Source of the DNA: Phycomyces nitens
Lineage: Eukaryota; Mucoromycota; Mucoromycetes; Mucorales; Phycomycetaceae
Assembly (NCBI GenBank): GCA_022702545.1
Contig: JAHRBC010000006.1
Location: 372,001 to 436,000 of the forward strand
DNA: 64,000 nucleotides
Reading direction: 5' to 3'
Shown: one piece after another, positions 11,404 through 22,455 of the stretch
How positions within the stretch are numbered: the stretch's first letter is position 1
How the letters are laid out: each line of letters starts with the position of its first letter
Notes under the pieces: generated by a model
What the model saw: only the letters and a program-made list of their open reading frames with translations
Databases searched by the model: none
What the model was told of the DNA's origin: nothing
Translations under genes and position numbers: made by a program

Positions 11404-12232
11404 ACCGTTTGACAGCACATGTGACGAGCGCCTCATTTGCCCTATTTAGGCGAGGATTCTAGAGTGTGATCACGCTCTGTATCTACAAAGCCTGATGCCT
11501 TCTATTTTAGGCTGCGTGAGAAATGGTGTTGAGTATATATATTATATATAAATATATATAAATGTAAATAGCAGATAGGTAGACGTTTTAACCGAGCAAA
11601 TATATAGATTGCATGTAATAAGCTATAATTTTTTCAAAATGTTTCAATTATTATTATTATGTATTTTTTGATAACAAAGAAACCCATTATTTTGAACAAC
11701 TCAATAATAAAATGTTTTCATAAATATGATATCTCTCCATGGTTCTGCTGGTGTGCCAGCACTTGTAATGCCAATTCTTGTAAAGATCCGCGTAATGAGG
11801 TGTATCCGCTGGTAACTATTAAAATTATTAGCCATGTTTTCCAAGCCATCAAACACTTGCCTTGATAATCAAGTCATAAAGACTTGCATGCCACCGCTGG
11901 TCCTTTTGAAGGTCATCAAGGTAAACCTGAATAGTCTTGATCTGGTCTTCTTTGGACAGCATACTTGTTCCAGCAGAAAGAGGAGTTGGTCTCCAGTGCC
12001 ATAGTTGCATCAAGGCAGTCATTGGGTCCCAGTCAAGACAAGTCGTGACACTGGCTAACTTGATCTTGCTTTCAATAGCAGCCCACATATTACATTGGTC
12101 GACCCAGACCCGGACTTGATCTTCAGATCCGCAATCGAATAGATAGGCAACATCATTGGCCAATTGGAGGACAAATGTATTTCGACGGTTGCTCTCTTGG
12201 GCCATTGAGTGTCCAAGAAACAGGCTGCTAAA
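11404..12232 (-). repeat. right arm of the 829-base inverted duplication (inside the ARF-GEF gene)
   Basis: Covers most of exon 8, the GC-AG intron and exon 9 of the ARF-GEF plus 283 bases of its 3' flank. It ends about nine bases inside exon 8. Because the flanking exons continue here, this is the parental copy. Confidence 0.9.
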
Positions 12233-14374
12233 ATGAGTGTCCTGTAAAGGTAAAGATGCACATATATAGAAAGAGAAAAAAAGGTCATAAGCCATTGTGG
12301 TAAATAGCCAAATAACTCACTGGTCCATTTTGTGCTGGTACTGCTAATAAAGGTGTCTGGGATCCTACGGAATTTTTTGACCGAAAAAGAACCAGTTGGC
12401 CGTGCTCAAGAACTGCCCAGCAGCTCTGCCAACTATCCTGGTCCTGGTTCTTCTTGCGAGGGGCGAGTTGTTGAAAGGACAGGGTGCCTTTGTGATAAGG
12501 ACCGCTCTTATCACAACATGTGTCTATTCGCCTTAACTTGGTCCATGAAGAAGACCGCCGAGGACCAGCTGATGAAGACATGCTTCCTTTTCTGATTTGA
12601 TTCTAAAGATAAATTAGCCAGGGGACTAATGGTTCAAGTGGCCATACTTTTCTAACACTCGGAGGTGTTGATACAGGTGGAGTCAATGGCAGGGTTATTA
12701 TGGTGGACGGGTGTGCCACAGTTACTGCAGGGACCACCCTATTATTATTTGAAGTCTGTGCTTCTTTAATAACTGTGGTTGAATTTTCAGCTGTGAAATA
12801 AGCACTTCCGTGTTCTGCTATACGATATATCGACTGATCCAATATGTTAATTTGTAAATGGCGTGTTGTTTTTGCTTGAATTTCTTTTTTTTTTCTAAAT
12901 TACCGTGAGATGATCTTGGACTTTTGCTTTCCAGTCAGCCGTGCTCTCAGGTACATAGCTTTTGATACGACCCACAGCGTGGCCACAGAAATCAATTATA
13001 CTGGTCATCTTGGTTTGACCATCGGACCCTTCCGCCAGGCACAAGAACGACCGCATGATTTCATAGACATCGTCTAGAGCACACAACAGATATATATATA
13101 TATTTTGTCAGGATAGTCTTTCTTGGGAATATTGTGTACTTTTCTTGTCTTTTCTTGTCTGGATTTTGATCTTGATTTCTCCTTCTCTTTCTTATTGTTA
13201 CCTGCACTACCATAAACCTTTGTGGTGTTCTCTGACCAATAACGATATGCAAACTTTTCCAGCACTCGATTTGCTTCCTTGTTCCCTATATTATCACACA
13301 AGGACCTTTATATGAATTACAACCACGTTTCTTTGCCACAGGGTCCCCAAAGAGAGAAAAAAGCTACATTGTGATTCCTTACTTGAGCGCCTGTTCAAGA
13401 GTAAGACCCTTGATGTCCAATGTCTCTGCATCAAAAGTAGGTTGGGTTCTATATAGACACTGCTTAATATCCCTGCCAAAAAAACAAAAACAAAAACAAA
13501 AACAAAAACTCACTCTTCATCTGGGTCCGGGTCTGTCCAGTTGTGCCCAAATCCAACAGGTTGGCCATTGGTATCCTGAACGGAGTGTCGGACAGAAATA
13601 AGGTGGTCAAAGAGCTGAGAGGCCCGCCACAACTCCGTGTGGGTTGAGAATAGATTTGACCAGTCGACATTCCACAAGGATGCACGGTGCCAATCCTCTA
13701 GAATCATTGCCTTTCCATTGTCATCATCAATCCTGACATTATTCTCTGACCAATCGAGACATTCAAGTGTTGACTGGTTGGAGGAATTCCACCTAGATTC
13801 CAAAGTGTCGATTGACTCTGGCTGGAAACTGTTTCCTGGATCAGATGACTGGCGATTATGGCCTCTGATTCGCAATACTTCATCTGCCTCCATCTGTCGG
13901 GCAGGTTCTGTCGGGGATTTAACTTGGAGGGAGACTAAGGCAGCGTGTGTGTTTGCCTGGAGAACAAGAGAAGTGGAGGAATCTGTTGAATTGCTTTCCA
14001 TCGAAAGAGTGGAATATCGTAAAGATTCATGAATTGGATGGGAAAATATGCAGTTTTGAATGGATTCAGAAATATCCTTGGGGTTTGTCTTGTGAAATAC
14101 AAAAGTTTTATAAGAATCACATATATATAAATATATATATAATATATATATAATTGTGTGTGATTGCATGCGTGTGATAATTGGCACGTTCAATTTCAGG
14201 TCTTACAATTCTCATATTGTAACTTACGTTGATTAGCTTTAATGATTTCCATTGGTGTTTTCTGTGCCTGTCTGTGGGCGTCGAACGAGATCGTTGAGGA
14301 TCTGGTGCATTTCTGTCTGTGCGTCTAATATCTGCTTGATTAGGGTATTTTATTGGGGAATCTTGAGGCGACAT
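11687..14374 (-). CDS. Sec7-PH ARF guanine nucleotide exchange factor (Syt1/PSD/EFA6-like), divergent Sec7
   Basis: Nine exons: 14374-14228, 14088-13514, 13472-13383, 13305-13202, 13073-12904, 12833-12648, 12602-12321, 12241-11861, 11815-11687; 687 residues. Intron 8 has a GC donor (AAG|GCAAGT) and a TAATAG acceptor. The N-terminal ~240 residues are disordered. A Sec7-like region follows (about residues 240-360) with GLTLEQALKSLC, NRVLEKFAYRYW and VYGSADDVY, which match helices of fungal Syt1-type Sec7 domains. A PH domain follows (about 450-600), with KGTL, SWQSCWAVLEHGQLVLF, then RRNTFVLQLAN and VWVDQCNMWAA. A C-terminal helical tail resembles that of PSD/EFA6 proteins. The family activates Arf GTPases at the plasma membrane or endosomes, with the PH domain binding phosphoinositides. 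Here the Sec7 core is shortened and its second catalytic motif is not conserved, so exchange activity is doubtful. Exons 8 and 9 are duplicated in inverse orientation at 7932-8760. Confidence 0.8.
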
Positions 14375-14560
14375 ATTCTCGCGTGGAAGGCATGAAATAC
14401 GAAACGAGACCATTTAAATTGAAAGTAATTAGCAGCAGAGGTCTGTCGATGAAGACGAAAGAGAAGAAATGGAGGGGAAAGAATAGGTCGAAAAATAATG
14501 TTTATTTGGCATTCTCTGTATACCATGCATTTCACATGCTTTTCTTTTCTTTGGGAAGTA

Positions 14561-15871
14561 TTATGCAATATCTTGGAACAGCTCGCCCACCTCTTGGTCA
14601 CTCATCTCCCCACTTGAAGAAGACCCAAAATCATCGTCAGACTCCTTTTTCAGCTGCTGGCCCCCGCTATGGTCAATCGCCATCTTCTTTGGGCTGGTCT
14701 CATCGCCTTGGGCATGTTTGCGTTTCTTGTCCATGCCAGCCGGCGGTGGCACATAGGTCTTGGAGCGATGGTTGGGCAGCTTGGGCGGTATCTGAAAGCA
14801 AGCAACAAAAAGGATAAACTTATCCCACAGCCAACTTGTACACATCTGGTTCTCTAATTCCTTACCCTAAAGAAGTACTGTGGATCCTTCATTGTGCATT
14901 TACGCGCACCTCGGCCGGTCTGGGAATACTTCTTTCGTCTGTCTTGGTCGGGATCTTGTTCGGGCTGGTAGTAGTACAGATCCTCCTTGGGAGAGCCATC
15001 TGCCGTCTTGCCTGTACGCTTAATGCACCCAATAAACCCAGTGCCTGTTACAATCGATTCAATTTCCTCTACACTGACATCTTTGATTCGTCCGGCTATC
15101 TCTCGCACGGTCATGGAGCTCTTTCGTGAACTTCCTGTTTAAATATTTGTATCACAACATTCCAGATTGACAAAGTCTGTCAAGTTTGTATAGCAATTTA
15201 CCAAGAACCTGAATGACCAGTGCAGTTGGAGTCTGCAGAACTGGTGGGGTTGGTATGGGGGTAGATGTTTGGGATGTTGGAGTCATTGTGGGCAGTACTG
15301 GAGTTTGTTGTGGGGTTTGTTGTGGGGTTTCGGGTAATAATATTAGGGTTGTTTTTGGACTTGGTTTTGGACTTGAGATTGGTGATTGTAATGATTGAGA
15401 TGATTCTAGTTTCGATTGGTGGTGATCTTCAAGTTCTCTTGTTGCCATGGGCTCATCCCCAATGGCTTCCCGGCTTGGTTCAAGGAACGTGAGCCGGGTT
15501 CCCATTATTTCAATAATAGAGCCTTCTGTTACTGGAACATGCTCTCCTACAGTAAACACGATCTGGTCTATCAGAGCCGCATTAGGAGAGAGAATAGTAA
15601 GCTCAAAGAAGCCCAGGGTTGGTTTGTGTTCAATCACTACATGCTCTCTTGACACAAGCTTGTTCTTTCTGCCTATCCGAACTGTCGCGTCATGGCCTCT
15701 GCCGATTGTGGTTCGGCAATGACGAGAGCCACGGATTAAGACTGGTTCTGCATCAGCCAAGGCAGCATGTCTCTTTAGGGCTATTCCAGGATCACGTTGC
15801 AATGATGCCTGTTGTGCTTCAAACAATGCACATCGTCGTTTCTGTCGGCGAGAATGGTCTTTATAAAACAT
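14561..15871 (-). CDS. FHA-domain protein, Tos4/Plm2-like
   Basis: Three exons: 15871-15202, 15134-14866, 14791-14561; 389 residues. The start is the first ATG after a long A-run. The FHA phosphothreonine-binding domain occupies about residues 35-125, with RGSRHCRTTIGRG, NKLVSREHVVIEH and the following EL/IDQ strand, the typical G-R...S-x-x-H residues of the fold. A low-complexity Ser/Thr/Pro/Gln linker follows (repeats of TPQQTP). Exon 2 holds a conserved C-terminal module (DLYYYQPEQDPDQDRR, KYSQTGRGARKCTMKDPQYFF) found in fungal Tos4-type proteins. An acidic, serine-rich, basic-flanked tail (KKRKHAQ) suggests nuclear location. Yeast Tos4/Plm2 act at G1/S and in DNA-damage checkpoint transcription. 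The orthology call is by domain order and the C-terminal module. Confidence 0.75.
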
Positions 15872-16155
15872 AATAAAGCCAATGGAACCCGTCAAGAGAA
15901 ACAAGTTTTTTTTTTTTTTTTTTCAAGTTAACTTGGCTTATTACTTTGTACACGATCCACGACCAAACACACCTGAATCAAGCATGTGTGTCATGGAACT
16001 AACAAAAAGTAAATGATGGTAATGAGGCGAGTTGCTGGAAACAAGACTGAATGTGCGTCAAATGAAGAAAGTAAAAAAAGAGAGGGGTGAAATGGACCCT
16101 TCATTTTTGTAAAATTTTTATTTTATACATATATAATCTTTAAGTTGCCTGTCAC
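15872..16155. other. intergenic between gamma-SNAP and FHA genes
   Basis: Contains a T21 tract (15906-15923 region) and a TATA-type run. It serves as the 3' end of gamma-SNAP and the promoter of the FHA gene. Nothing else seen. Confidence 0.4.
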
Positions 16156-17934
16156 TCAACGCAATCCATCATACTCATCGTCTTCATCATCCTCCGTCGT
16201 CTGTGCCACGGGTGCGGGTGCAGGTCCAGACGCAGACGCAGACGCAGGTGCTACAGGCTTGGGACCGGGTTGAACCCGCAATTCCGCAAACTCTTTTTCC
16301 AATCCCTTGCTATTGACCTTTTCCATCTCCTGTGGTTGTGGTTGTGGTTGTGGTTGTGGTTGCTGTCTAGGGGGTGGCCGGCTATACAACTCTGCACGGA
16401 CCTGGGCTGGAGACATGGGCTGTGGAGGTATATGACCACCAGAGGAAGAGTGGTTTTGTCCATTGGCAGGGCGTTGGGGCTGGGTTGTCACGGCTGGACG
16501 GCCAGTGGAATGGCTAGAGGGAATGGCAGATCCATAGAGCTTTGAGCTAGTGACTGAAGAAGTGCCACTCAGGCCACTTGAGAGCACTTCTCCAGGCACA
16601 GTCAAGGTGCGTGCCAGACGTGCAACCTCATTATCCAAGAAGCTGACATGCTGGCGACGCACTGTCTGCTCCATTAGTTCTTGATCTCCCTCCTCATAGG
16701 CCTGCAGTAGGGCCTGGCAGATATCGGCCTCTTCACTCTGCGAGAATCCCGAATCACTTTGAACAATCCTGTTAGAAACCCAACTCACATCTTTATTGTA
16801 ATTCCAGGGCTCTCCTTTTACCTGCACATGATATGAAATTGCTTTCCTGCCTCAACCTCATCACCAATTGCAAGAATAATGATAAGAATGCTAAGGTTGG
16901 CCTTGTGCAGATGGGAGCGGCTGGTCATCTTTTGAAGAATGACGGTCTGGCGCTGTAGCATATCAATCGCCTTTTCGTACCTAAGATTACAAGGGCGTCA
17001 ACCCAGACCGTTCGTTTGGAATCAGACTACTTACTTTTTGCTCTTGATAAGCAACGAAATGGCCTTTTTAAACACGTCAATTGCAAATCTTCCACGATCC
17101 TCTTGTTCGTATAATGCACATGCAGCACTGTACATCTCAATTGCTGCATTTATGTCTGTTGTCTCCATGGCCCTATACCAAACAAAGTACCGAATATCAG
17201 GATCATCATACTTGGTACACATTGATCCAGAGCCTGACCTGAACCCCACCCAAATAATTATGCTTTTAATAAAAATTAATTTTTACCTTCCAGCCTTTTC
17301 GAGTTGCTCAGCAGCACGGTCAATGCTGCCTAATTATCCACACGTATCAACACAAAAGAACAGTTGGCATTTGTCTAATTTACCTTGGGTCATAAAGAGA
17401 TCACTAGCCTGCTGGTATGCTTCTGCTGCTCTTTGTGGCTGGCCGAGATTCTGAGTCAAGATGAGAGCGGCACTCTCCATAGCCTTTCCAGCTAGATGAT
17501 TACTAGAGTATGAATGAGTAAAATGTCTGTCAATCTAGTCAACACCTACGCGCCGGCCTTGAAGAATGCTTCCGAGGTTTTGGCATAAGCTTGTACTGCT
17601 TGGTCATACGACTTTGCAATTTTAAAAGAGGTTGCTAAGAATCAATGTTTTAATGAGCAATTCTCCCAAAAAGACATTATTACGGTACAATTGAATGCAT
17701 TTTTATATATATTTATATATATACATATATATATTCTTGACTAGTACTTGTTCTTACCTGCACGCTCATAGCATCCGGCTGCGACATCCCAATCAGGTTT
17801 GCGAAAGAGTCCTTTGGAAGACCTGGGTAGATAAAGAATCGGAATGAGTTGATGATGTATTGGAAATAAGAAACTTACGCTTTGTCACCTTCTTGCATGA
17901 GCTTCACACCATCACGAATACGTTGGGCTTCCAT
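16156..17934 (-). CDS. gamma-SNAP (soluble NSF attachment protein, gamma type)
   Basis: Eight exons: 17934-17879, 17822-17758, 17634-17550, 17502-17384, 17329-17287, 17172-17035, 16980-16822, 16768-16156; 425 residues. TPR-like helical repeats run over the first ~290 residues (FRKPDWDVAAGCYERA, YDQAVQAYAKTSEAFFKAGA, GKAMESAALILTQNLGQPQR, AAIEMYSAACALYEQEDRG, KYEKAIDMLQRQTVILQKM), aligning along the length of animal gamma-SNAP. SNAPs link SNARE complexes to NSF for disassembly after membrane fusion. The protein ends EDDEDDEYDGLR, like the acidic tail of animal gamma-SNAP. The odd part is an extra ~110-residue, proline-, glutamine- and serine-rich linker between the TPR body and this tail, including a (Q-P)n run encoded by a repeated TTGTGG hexamer. 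Gamma-SNAP is absent from budding yeast, so its presence supports an early-diverging fungus. Confidence 0.92.
16329..16363. repeat. TGGTTG hexamer repeat inside gamma-SNAP
   Basis: About five tandem copies of TGGTTG. On the coding strand it gives alternating Gln and Pro codons, an in-frame and length-variable tract. Confidence 0.85.
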
Positions 17935-17956
17935 TATGTACCGAGAATATTAATTT

Positions 17957-18313
17957 TATTTCTTTACTTATTTGAGCTACAAAGGCGAAACTCTTCAAGT
18001 GTCAATTTCTGAAAAATAAAATATAAAATATAAAATATAAAAAAGGCCAATATCAATCCCATCACGTGCTTGTATGGATGGGTCCTCCTCTGGATTCATG
18101 CCTGGGTTTGTTGGTTTCAATAGGCTTTTGGAATTCAAATGGGCCATAGAACCAGCAATTCGGATTGAACTGTATGGTCGATAAGCACAAATGGCCAGGC
18201 ATCTTGGCTGCAGAGTAAAAAGAGAGTACAAAGGGTATTTCAGAATTCCATTTCTATAATAAAAATCATCTTGCAAATATACTTGTGATGCTTCTTCTTC
18301 TTCAAGTCTGAAT
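17957..18313 (-). CDS. possible small gene, two or three exons, uncertain
   Basis: Minus strand between the AN1 and gamma-SNAP genes. An ATG near 18320 opens a short frame (MPCLFRLEEEEASQ) ending at a GTATAT donor. A CTCTGCAG acceptor leads to a second open stretch rich in Arg and Ser (RPYSSIRIAGSMAHLNSK) that could be a mitochondrial presequence-like segment. A third short frame (KLTLEEFRLCSSNK then stop) follows a strong TTTTTCAG acceptor, but the donor for it is unclear (a CAA|GCACGT GC donor would keep the frame). I do not recognise the product; this is offered as a candidate only. Confidence 0.25.
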
Positions 18314-18703
18314 AGACATGGCATTTATCTAGCTCTTGTCAATATTCTCAAATGGTCTTTATATTGACACCAAAATAATTGGTGCGTGCATTTTCCATGC
18401 TATTTGTACACGATCAATAAGTTTTTATAAAATATAATAATATACACATGTGAAAGTTATAAAGATTGGCTAGTAGATATTAAGGTGCACATTTTGGTAA
18501 AGAGATATTATATCAACTCGGTCACTGCAAAGATTCACACTTCTTGGCAGTCTATTTATTCTTTATCTGGCTTCATATGATATTCATACAGTAAATAAAT
18601 GTATGCATTCAAAGTAACGTTCAATAGTACTTGCAAGCGGTTACAAGACGTATATTTAATTATACTATTTTTGTAATATCTGTGCTAGCTACAAGATAGT
18701 ATA

Positions 18704-19922
18704 CTATGCCAAGACCTTTGACTTTCTTTCCAATAATACAGTGTCTAGATCAGAAAGCACCTTTTCCAACCCCACTGATTTGTTCAATACGCTCATGTCC
18801 AGGGCATTGAATATCTCCAGTCGCTATATCCACAGATATGAGCAAGATTTCATAGTATGGATATACTTACCTGTCCATCATCAACTGCCAATCGATTATT
18901 GTCATTCTTTACCTGGCAGGTTTCGGCAATCATGTCCAAAAGTCTGCCTACACGATGAGACTATATAAAAGTTGGAATCCATTCCAATCTTTATTCGTAT
19001 ATTTCAACAGATGTGTACCTTGTCAAAGAACATTGGGGCCGGGGCCATTTTGGTTTCTTGGGGGTATTGGACAAAGATGTATATCCGCATGCTCAAAGGA
19101 ACTGAAGTATCACCTTTGGCCTTTGCCTTTATCTTCATCTTTTCCACCAAGACACTCTTTTTCTTTTGTGGGGCTGGCTTACTAACAGTTTGCTTACTAG
19201 CCGGCTGCTGCTTTGATGGCTCAAAGATCTTTTCAAGTTGAGCTTGTGCTGCTGCCCGACGCTCTTCCTTAATCTCTTCATTCGCATCTAGTCCAACACA
19301 CCCATGGGTTGAAGGGTGGCGATGTCTAGGCATATCATGATGAGCGTATTGCTTTTGACTTTATCTACAAACCTTAGACAATAACCTTTGGTGCATCCAT
19401 CACAATGGACAGGACCTATTCGATAATCCATATCCTTGCATCCTTTTACTGCACATGGATCGACACTATTCAAAGGTCTTACATAACAGTGCAAGACACA
19501 GCCGGATTCCTCATGGGCTTTCAACTATTGCACATATTATTATTATTATCATTATCATTGAATAACCAAGACCAAAAAAATATATTAAGATAAACTTGCT
19601 GCTTCTTCATAGCTCATATTATCAGGTGCCCTGACCAGGTTTTGGCATTTAGAGCATTGAACCAATTGCTTGTCTACTTTTGCCCATCCTGGGCAAGAAT
19701 GATCTAGAGCAAACCGATGCTCATTGCTATCATCAAATAAATATTAAACTCATCAAGGTTGCTCTCACCAAAAGGCTTGCTGACATGATGGACAGAGGAT
19801 CGGTAGGAAATCTGAAAACAAATGAGAAGAGAGTCTAATTGCTAGACGATTCAAATTGACTGCTGACCTAATGCTTTACAGTTCTCAAGGGAGCAATGTT
19901 GGCCAATATGAGGAAGTTCCAT
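18704..19922 (-). CDS. AN1-type zinc-finger protein with C-terminal ubiquitin-like region (ZFAND1/Cuz1-like)
   Basis: Seven exons: 19922-19868, 19811-19769, 19726-19596, 19517-19373, 19325-19019, 18960-18871, 18823-18704; 296 residues. The first AN1 finger starts at the N-terminus (MELPHIGQHCSLENCKAL, then DFLPILCPSCQQAFC, NEHRFALDHSCPGW). The second has DPCAVKGCKD, GPVHCDGCTKGYCLRHRHP and THGC, giving the C2-C2-C-H-H-C pattern of the family. A basic, alanine- and lysine-rich linker follows (EEIKEERRAAAQ). The C-terminal part (PLSMRIYIFVQYP, then VGRLLDMIAE) fits the ubiquitin-like domain of ZFAND1/Cuz1. These proteins bring Cdc48/p97 and the proteasome to stress granules or to arsenite-damaged protein. 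It is divergent from the U2A' gene, sharing a 574-base promoter region. Confidence 0.85.
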
Positions 19923-20496
19923 TGTTACAAAAAAAAGAAAGAAATAATATAAAGAAAGAGGGAAAAAAATGATGTGTAGGTTGCCTGCTCTTGATACTTA
20001 ATCTTTTACACCATTTACAATATATACATATATATCTATTGTAAAATAGAATCTGTTTATTGAATATGATTTAATTAAATGGTCTATATCCTAAACGCTT
20101 GCTTTGAGATATTCTTATACTTTGGTACAAGATGATGGTCTGTTATCTTTATAAAAAAAATCAATTAATTACTTATGAATTAACTAATTATATTATATAT
20201 TATATGAATAAATAAATAAATTATTTTATAGATTATTAAATAGTTTGGGGATATTTGTTCAAAGTAAAAGATGTATTATGGATCTTCTTCTTTTATTTGT
20301 TCAAAATATGATAATCGATTGCTTTTGAATATGTTCAACATGGCGCATATATTGCGGGGTTTTTATAAAAGCCAATGGACCAAGCCACACCCTACGTCAG
20401 GAGGGGGGAATCGCGTTCTCATCCTTGACCAAGGACGTGCCCTCACTTCTACCTTTTGGTTCAACGACAGCGGATCGATTTGTCCAATACTCTAGA
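19923..20496. promoter_or_regulatory. divergent promoter region of the AN1 and U2A' genes
   Basis: 574 bases between two divergent start codons. On the plus side TATAAAA (20364-20370) is followed directly by GCCAATGG (20371-20378), about 120 bases before the U2A' start. The middle is TTAAT- and TAAATAAAT-rich. Core element assignment is by sequence only. Confidence 0.45.
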
Positions 20497-21444
20497 ATGA
20501 AGCTCACCACTGACCTTATTACCGAGTCTGTTTCTCACATTAATGCCATCTCTGACCGAGAGCTGGTACTTAGAGGTAACCTTTAAAATAAATGCTTTAG
20601 ACTTGTACATTATTTATTTATTTATCTGTTCATCTAGATTTAAAGATACCTGCTATTGAAAACTTGGGTGCAACAAAGGTAATAAAGATTGTTTAACATC
20701 AGTTTCTCATCTCTCTTATTGTACAGGACCTCAACGACACCATTGACTTTACCAACAATGACCTGCGTTCTCTCGGCAATTTCCCTCGCCTCACACGATT
20801 ACAGCATCTTTTGTTAGCCAACAACCGTATCAGCACTATTGAAGAGGGCATGCAAAACTCGCTTCCTAATCTGACAACCATTGTATTGACAAACAACGCC
20901 ATTCAAGAACTCGGTGATCTCGAACCTCTTGCACCTTGTCGCAAGCTAACCTACCTCAGTCTGCTCGACAACCCAGTTACCAAGAAACAATACTATAGAC
21001 TTTATGTGATCCACAAAATTCCTAGTCTGCGTGTTTTGGATTTCGTCAAGATTAAGCAGGCAGTAAGTCCAATTGGATATTTATATACACACCAGTACAG
21101 TACAAGGTGTTGGAGAATGGTATGCTAAAGGGCGTGTTTTGTTGGTTTAGGAGCGTAAGCAGGCAGAAGAGCTGTTCAAGGACCAGGATGGAAATGAGTC
21201 TAGCCTTAGCAAGTCGCTTGCAGATGCCAAGACAAAAACATTTGAGCCTGGAGAGGGACTTGGCGAGACAAAGACAAGTGGACATGGTTTGTCGGCAGAA
21301 GAGCAACGTACGATTCGCGAGGCATTGAAGAAAGCAACTTCGCTCGATGAGATTTCACGGCTAGAGCGTCTTCTCAAGGCAGGACATGTCCCAGTAGAGA
21401 AGAAACCTGTTAGTACCGAAGACGATGAAGAGGAAGAAGAGTAA
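20497..21444 (+). CDS. LEA1: U2 small nuclear ribonucleoprotein A' (Lea1)
   Basis: Four exons: 20497-20575, 20638-20678, 20727-21062, 21151-21444; 249 residues. The N-terminus MKLTTDLITES with RELVLRG is characteristic of U2A'. Leucine-rich repeats follow (LKIPAIENLGATKDLNDTI, LGNFPRLTRLQHLLLANNRI, LPNLTTIVLTNNAIQELGDL, CRKLTYLSLLDNPVTKKQYY), then the LRR cap VIHKIPSLRVLDFVKI. The C-terminal third is charged and helical (ERKQAEELF, LSAEEQRTIREALKKA) and ends in an acidic EEEEE run. U2A' binds U2B'' and stem-loop IV of U2 snRNA and is needed for stable U2 snRNP in splicing. Length and layout match the family. Confidence 0.95.
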
Positions 21445-22455
21445 ACCAGACACGATTCCTACGCCTACTTGACTGTCTTTTTATATATATATATTATTTG
21501 ACAATATTCTGACATTGCTTATGAAAGCAACTCCTCTCATTTACAAAAACGCACCTTACACGCCCATACACCTATACTTGTACACTTTCTTACGATAAAC
21601 AAACTCACGCGCGTAACACCCTGAAAAAAACAAATAACAACTCTTTTTTTTTGCGTGCGTCTGATCGGTCAAGAAAGATTGTACAAATGCTATCAATTTA
21701 TATTTGGCTTTTGAATATTCCTTGCAAGGAAAGAATGTTGCTGTAGTAGACTGACTGACTGACTGGGTGGGGATAATATATGGAAAGATTAGATGTGTGT
21801 GTGTGTTTTCTTTAGAGAATGGTCAAATGAATTATACGATGACCTTTATACTCTGCAATCCAATAAACAATATATACATTTGGATATCACGGTTTTGGAT
21901 GCAAGCAGTAAAAAAAGAAGAAAAGAAGGAATAGACCAGGAATCTGCGATTCTTATATGCATTGGTGGATAGACTTGGAAATAACGGTAATGTTTAGATG
22001 TTTTTTATTTTAATATAAACTGCGTTATTTTTATATTTATTTATTGTAAAAAATGATAATTAATGATCGACTATCAAACGTCAATTTAAACTTCAAAGTT
22101 GGTTTTAAGGAGACTGATATTATAATAAGCTATTTTGGCGTTTATCATTTTTCTATTAAAGAGTGCTTGATTATCAAGAGATATATTTGTGGGCAGTTTT
22201 AAATACTGATAATGATAATGATAATTGACATCAACAGACCTTTAAACTAGCCATATAAAACATATAATAAAAGAGTGTGAGAATTGCATTTATAAAAGGG
22301 CGTATGGCAAGTGTAACATTTTTATGATTCAAATGATGATAAATAAATAATAATAATAATAAAAGGTGGTAATTGTTTTTATTTTATTAGCACTCTTTGG
22401 GGTATAAATATATATATATATATAAATATATTGTAAAAATGCAATCCTTGGTCGT
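21445..22455. other. convergent 3' intergenic region
   Basis: Lies between the 3' ends of the U2A' and F-box/WD40 genes. AT-rich with TA runs (21482-21495, 22407-22423), a GTGTGTGTG run (21796-21806) and a TAATAATAAT run. No gene seen. Confidence 0.5.

Noticed and set aside
13637..14032. 131-codon plus-strand ORF
   Set aside because: Antisense to ARF-GEF exon 2; low-complexity origin.
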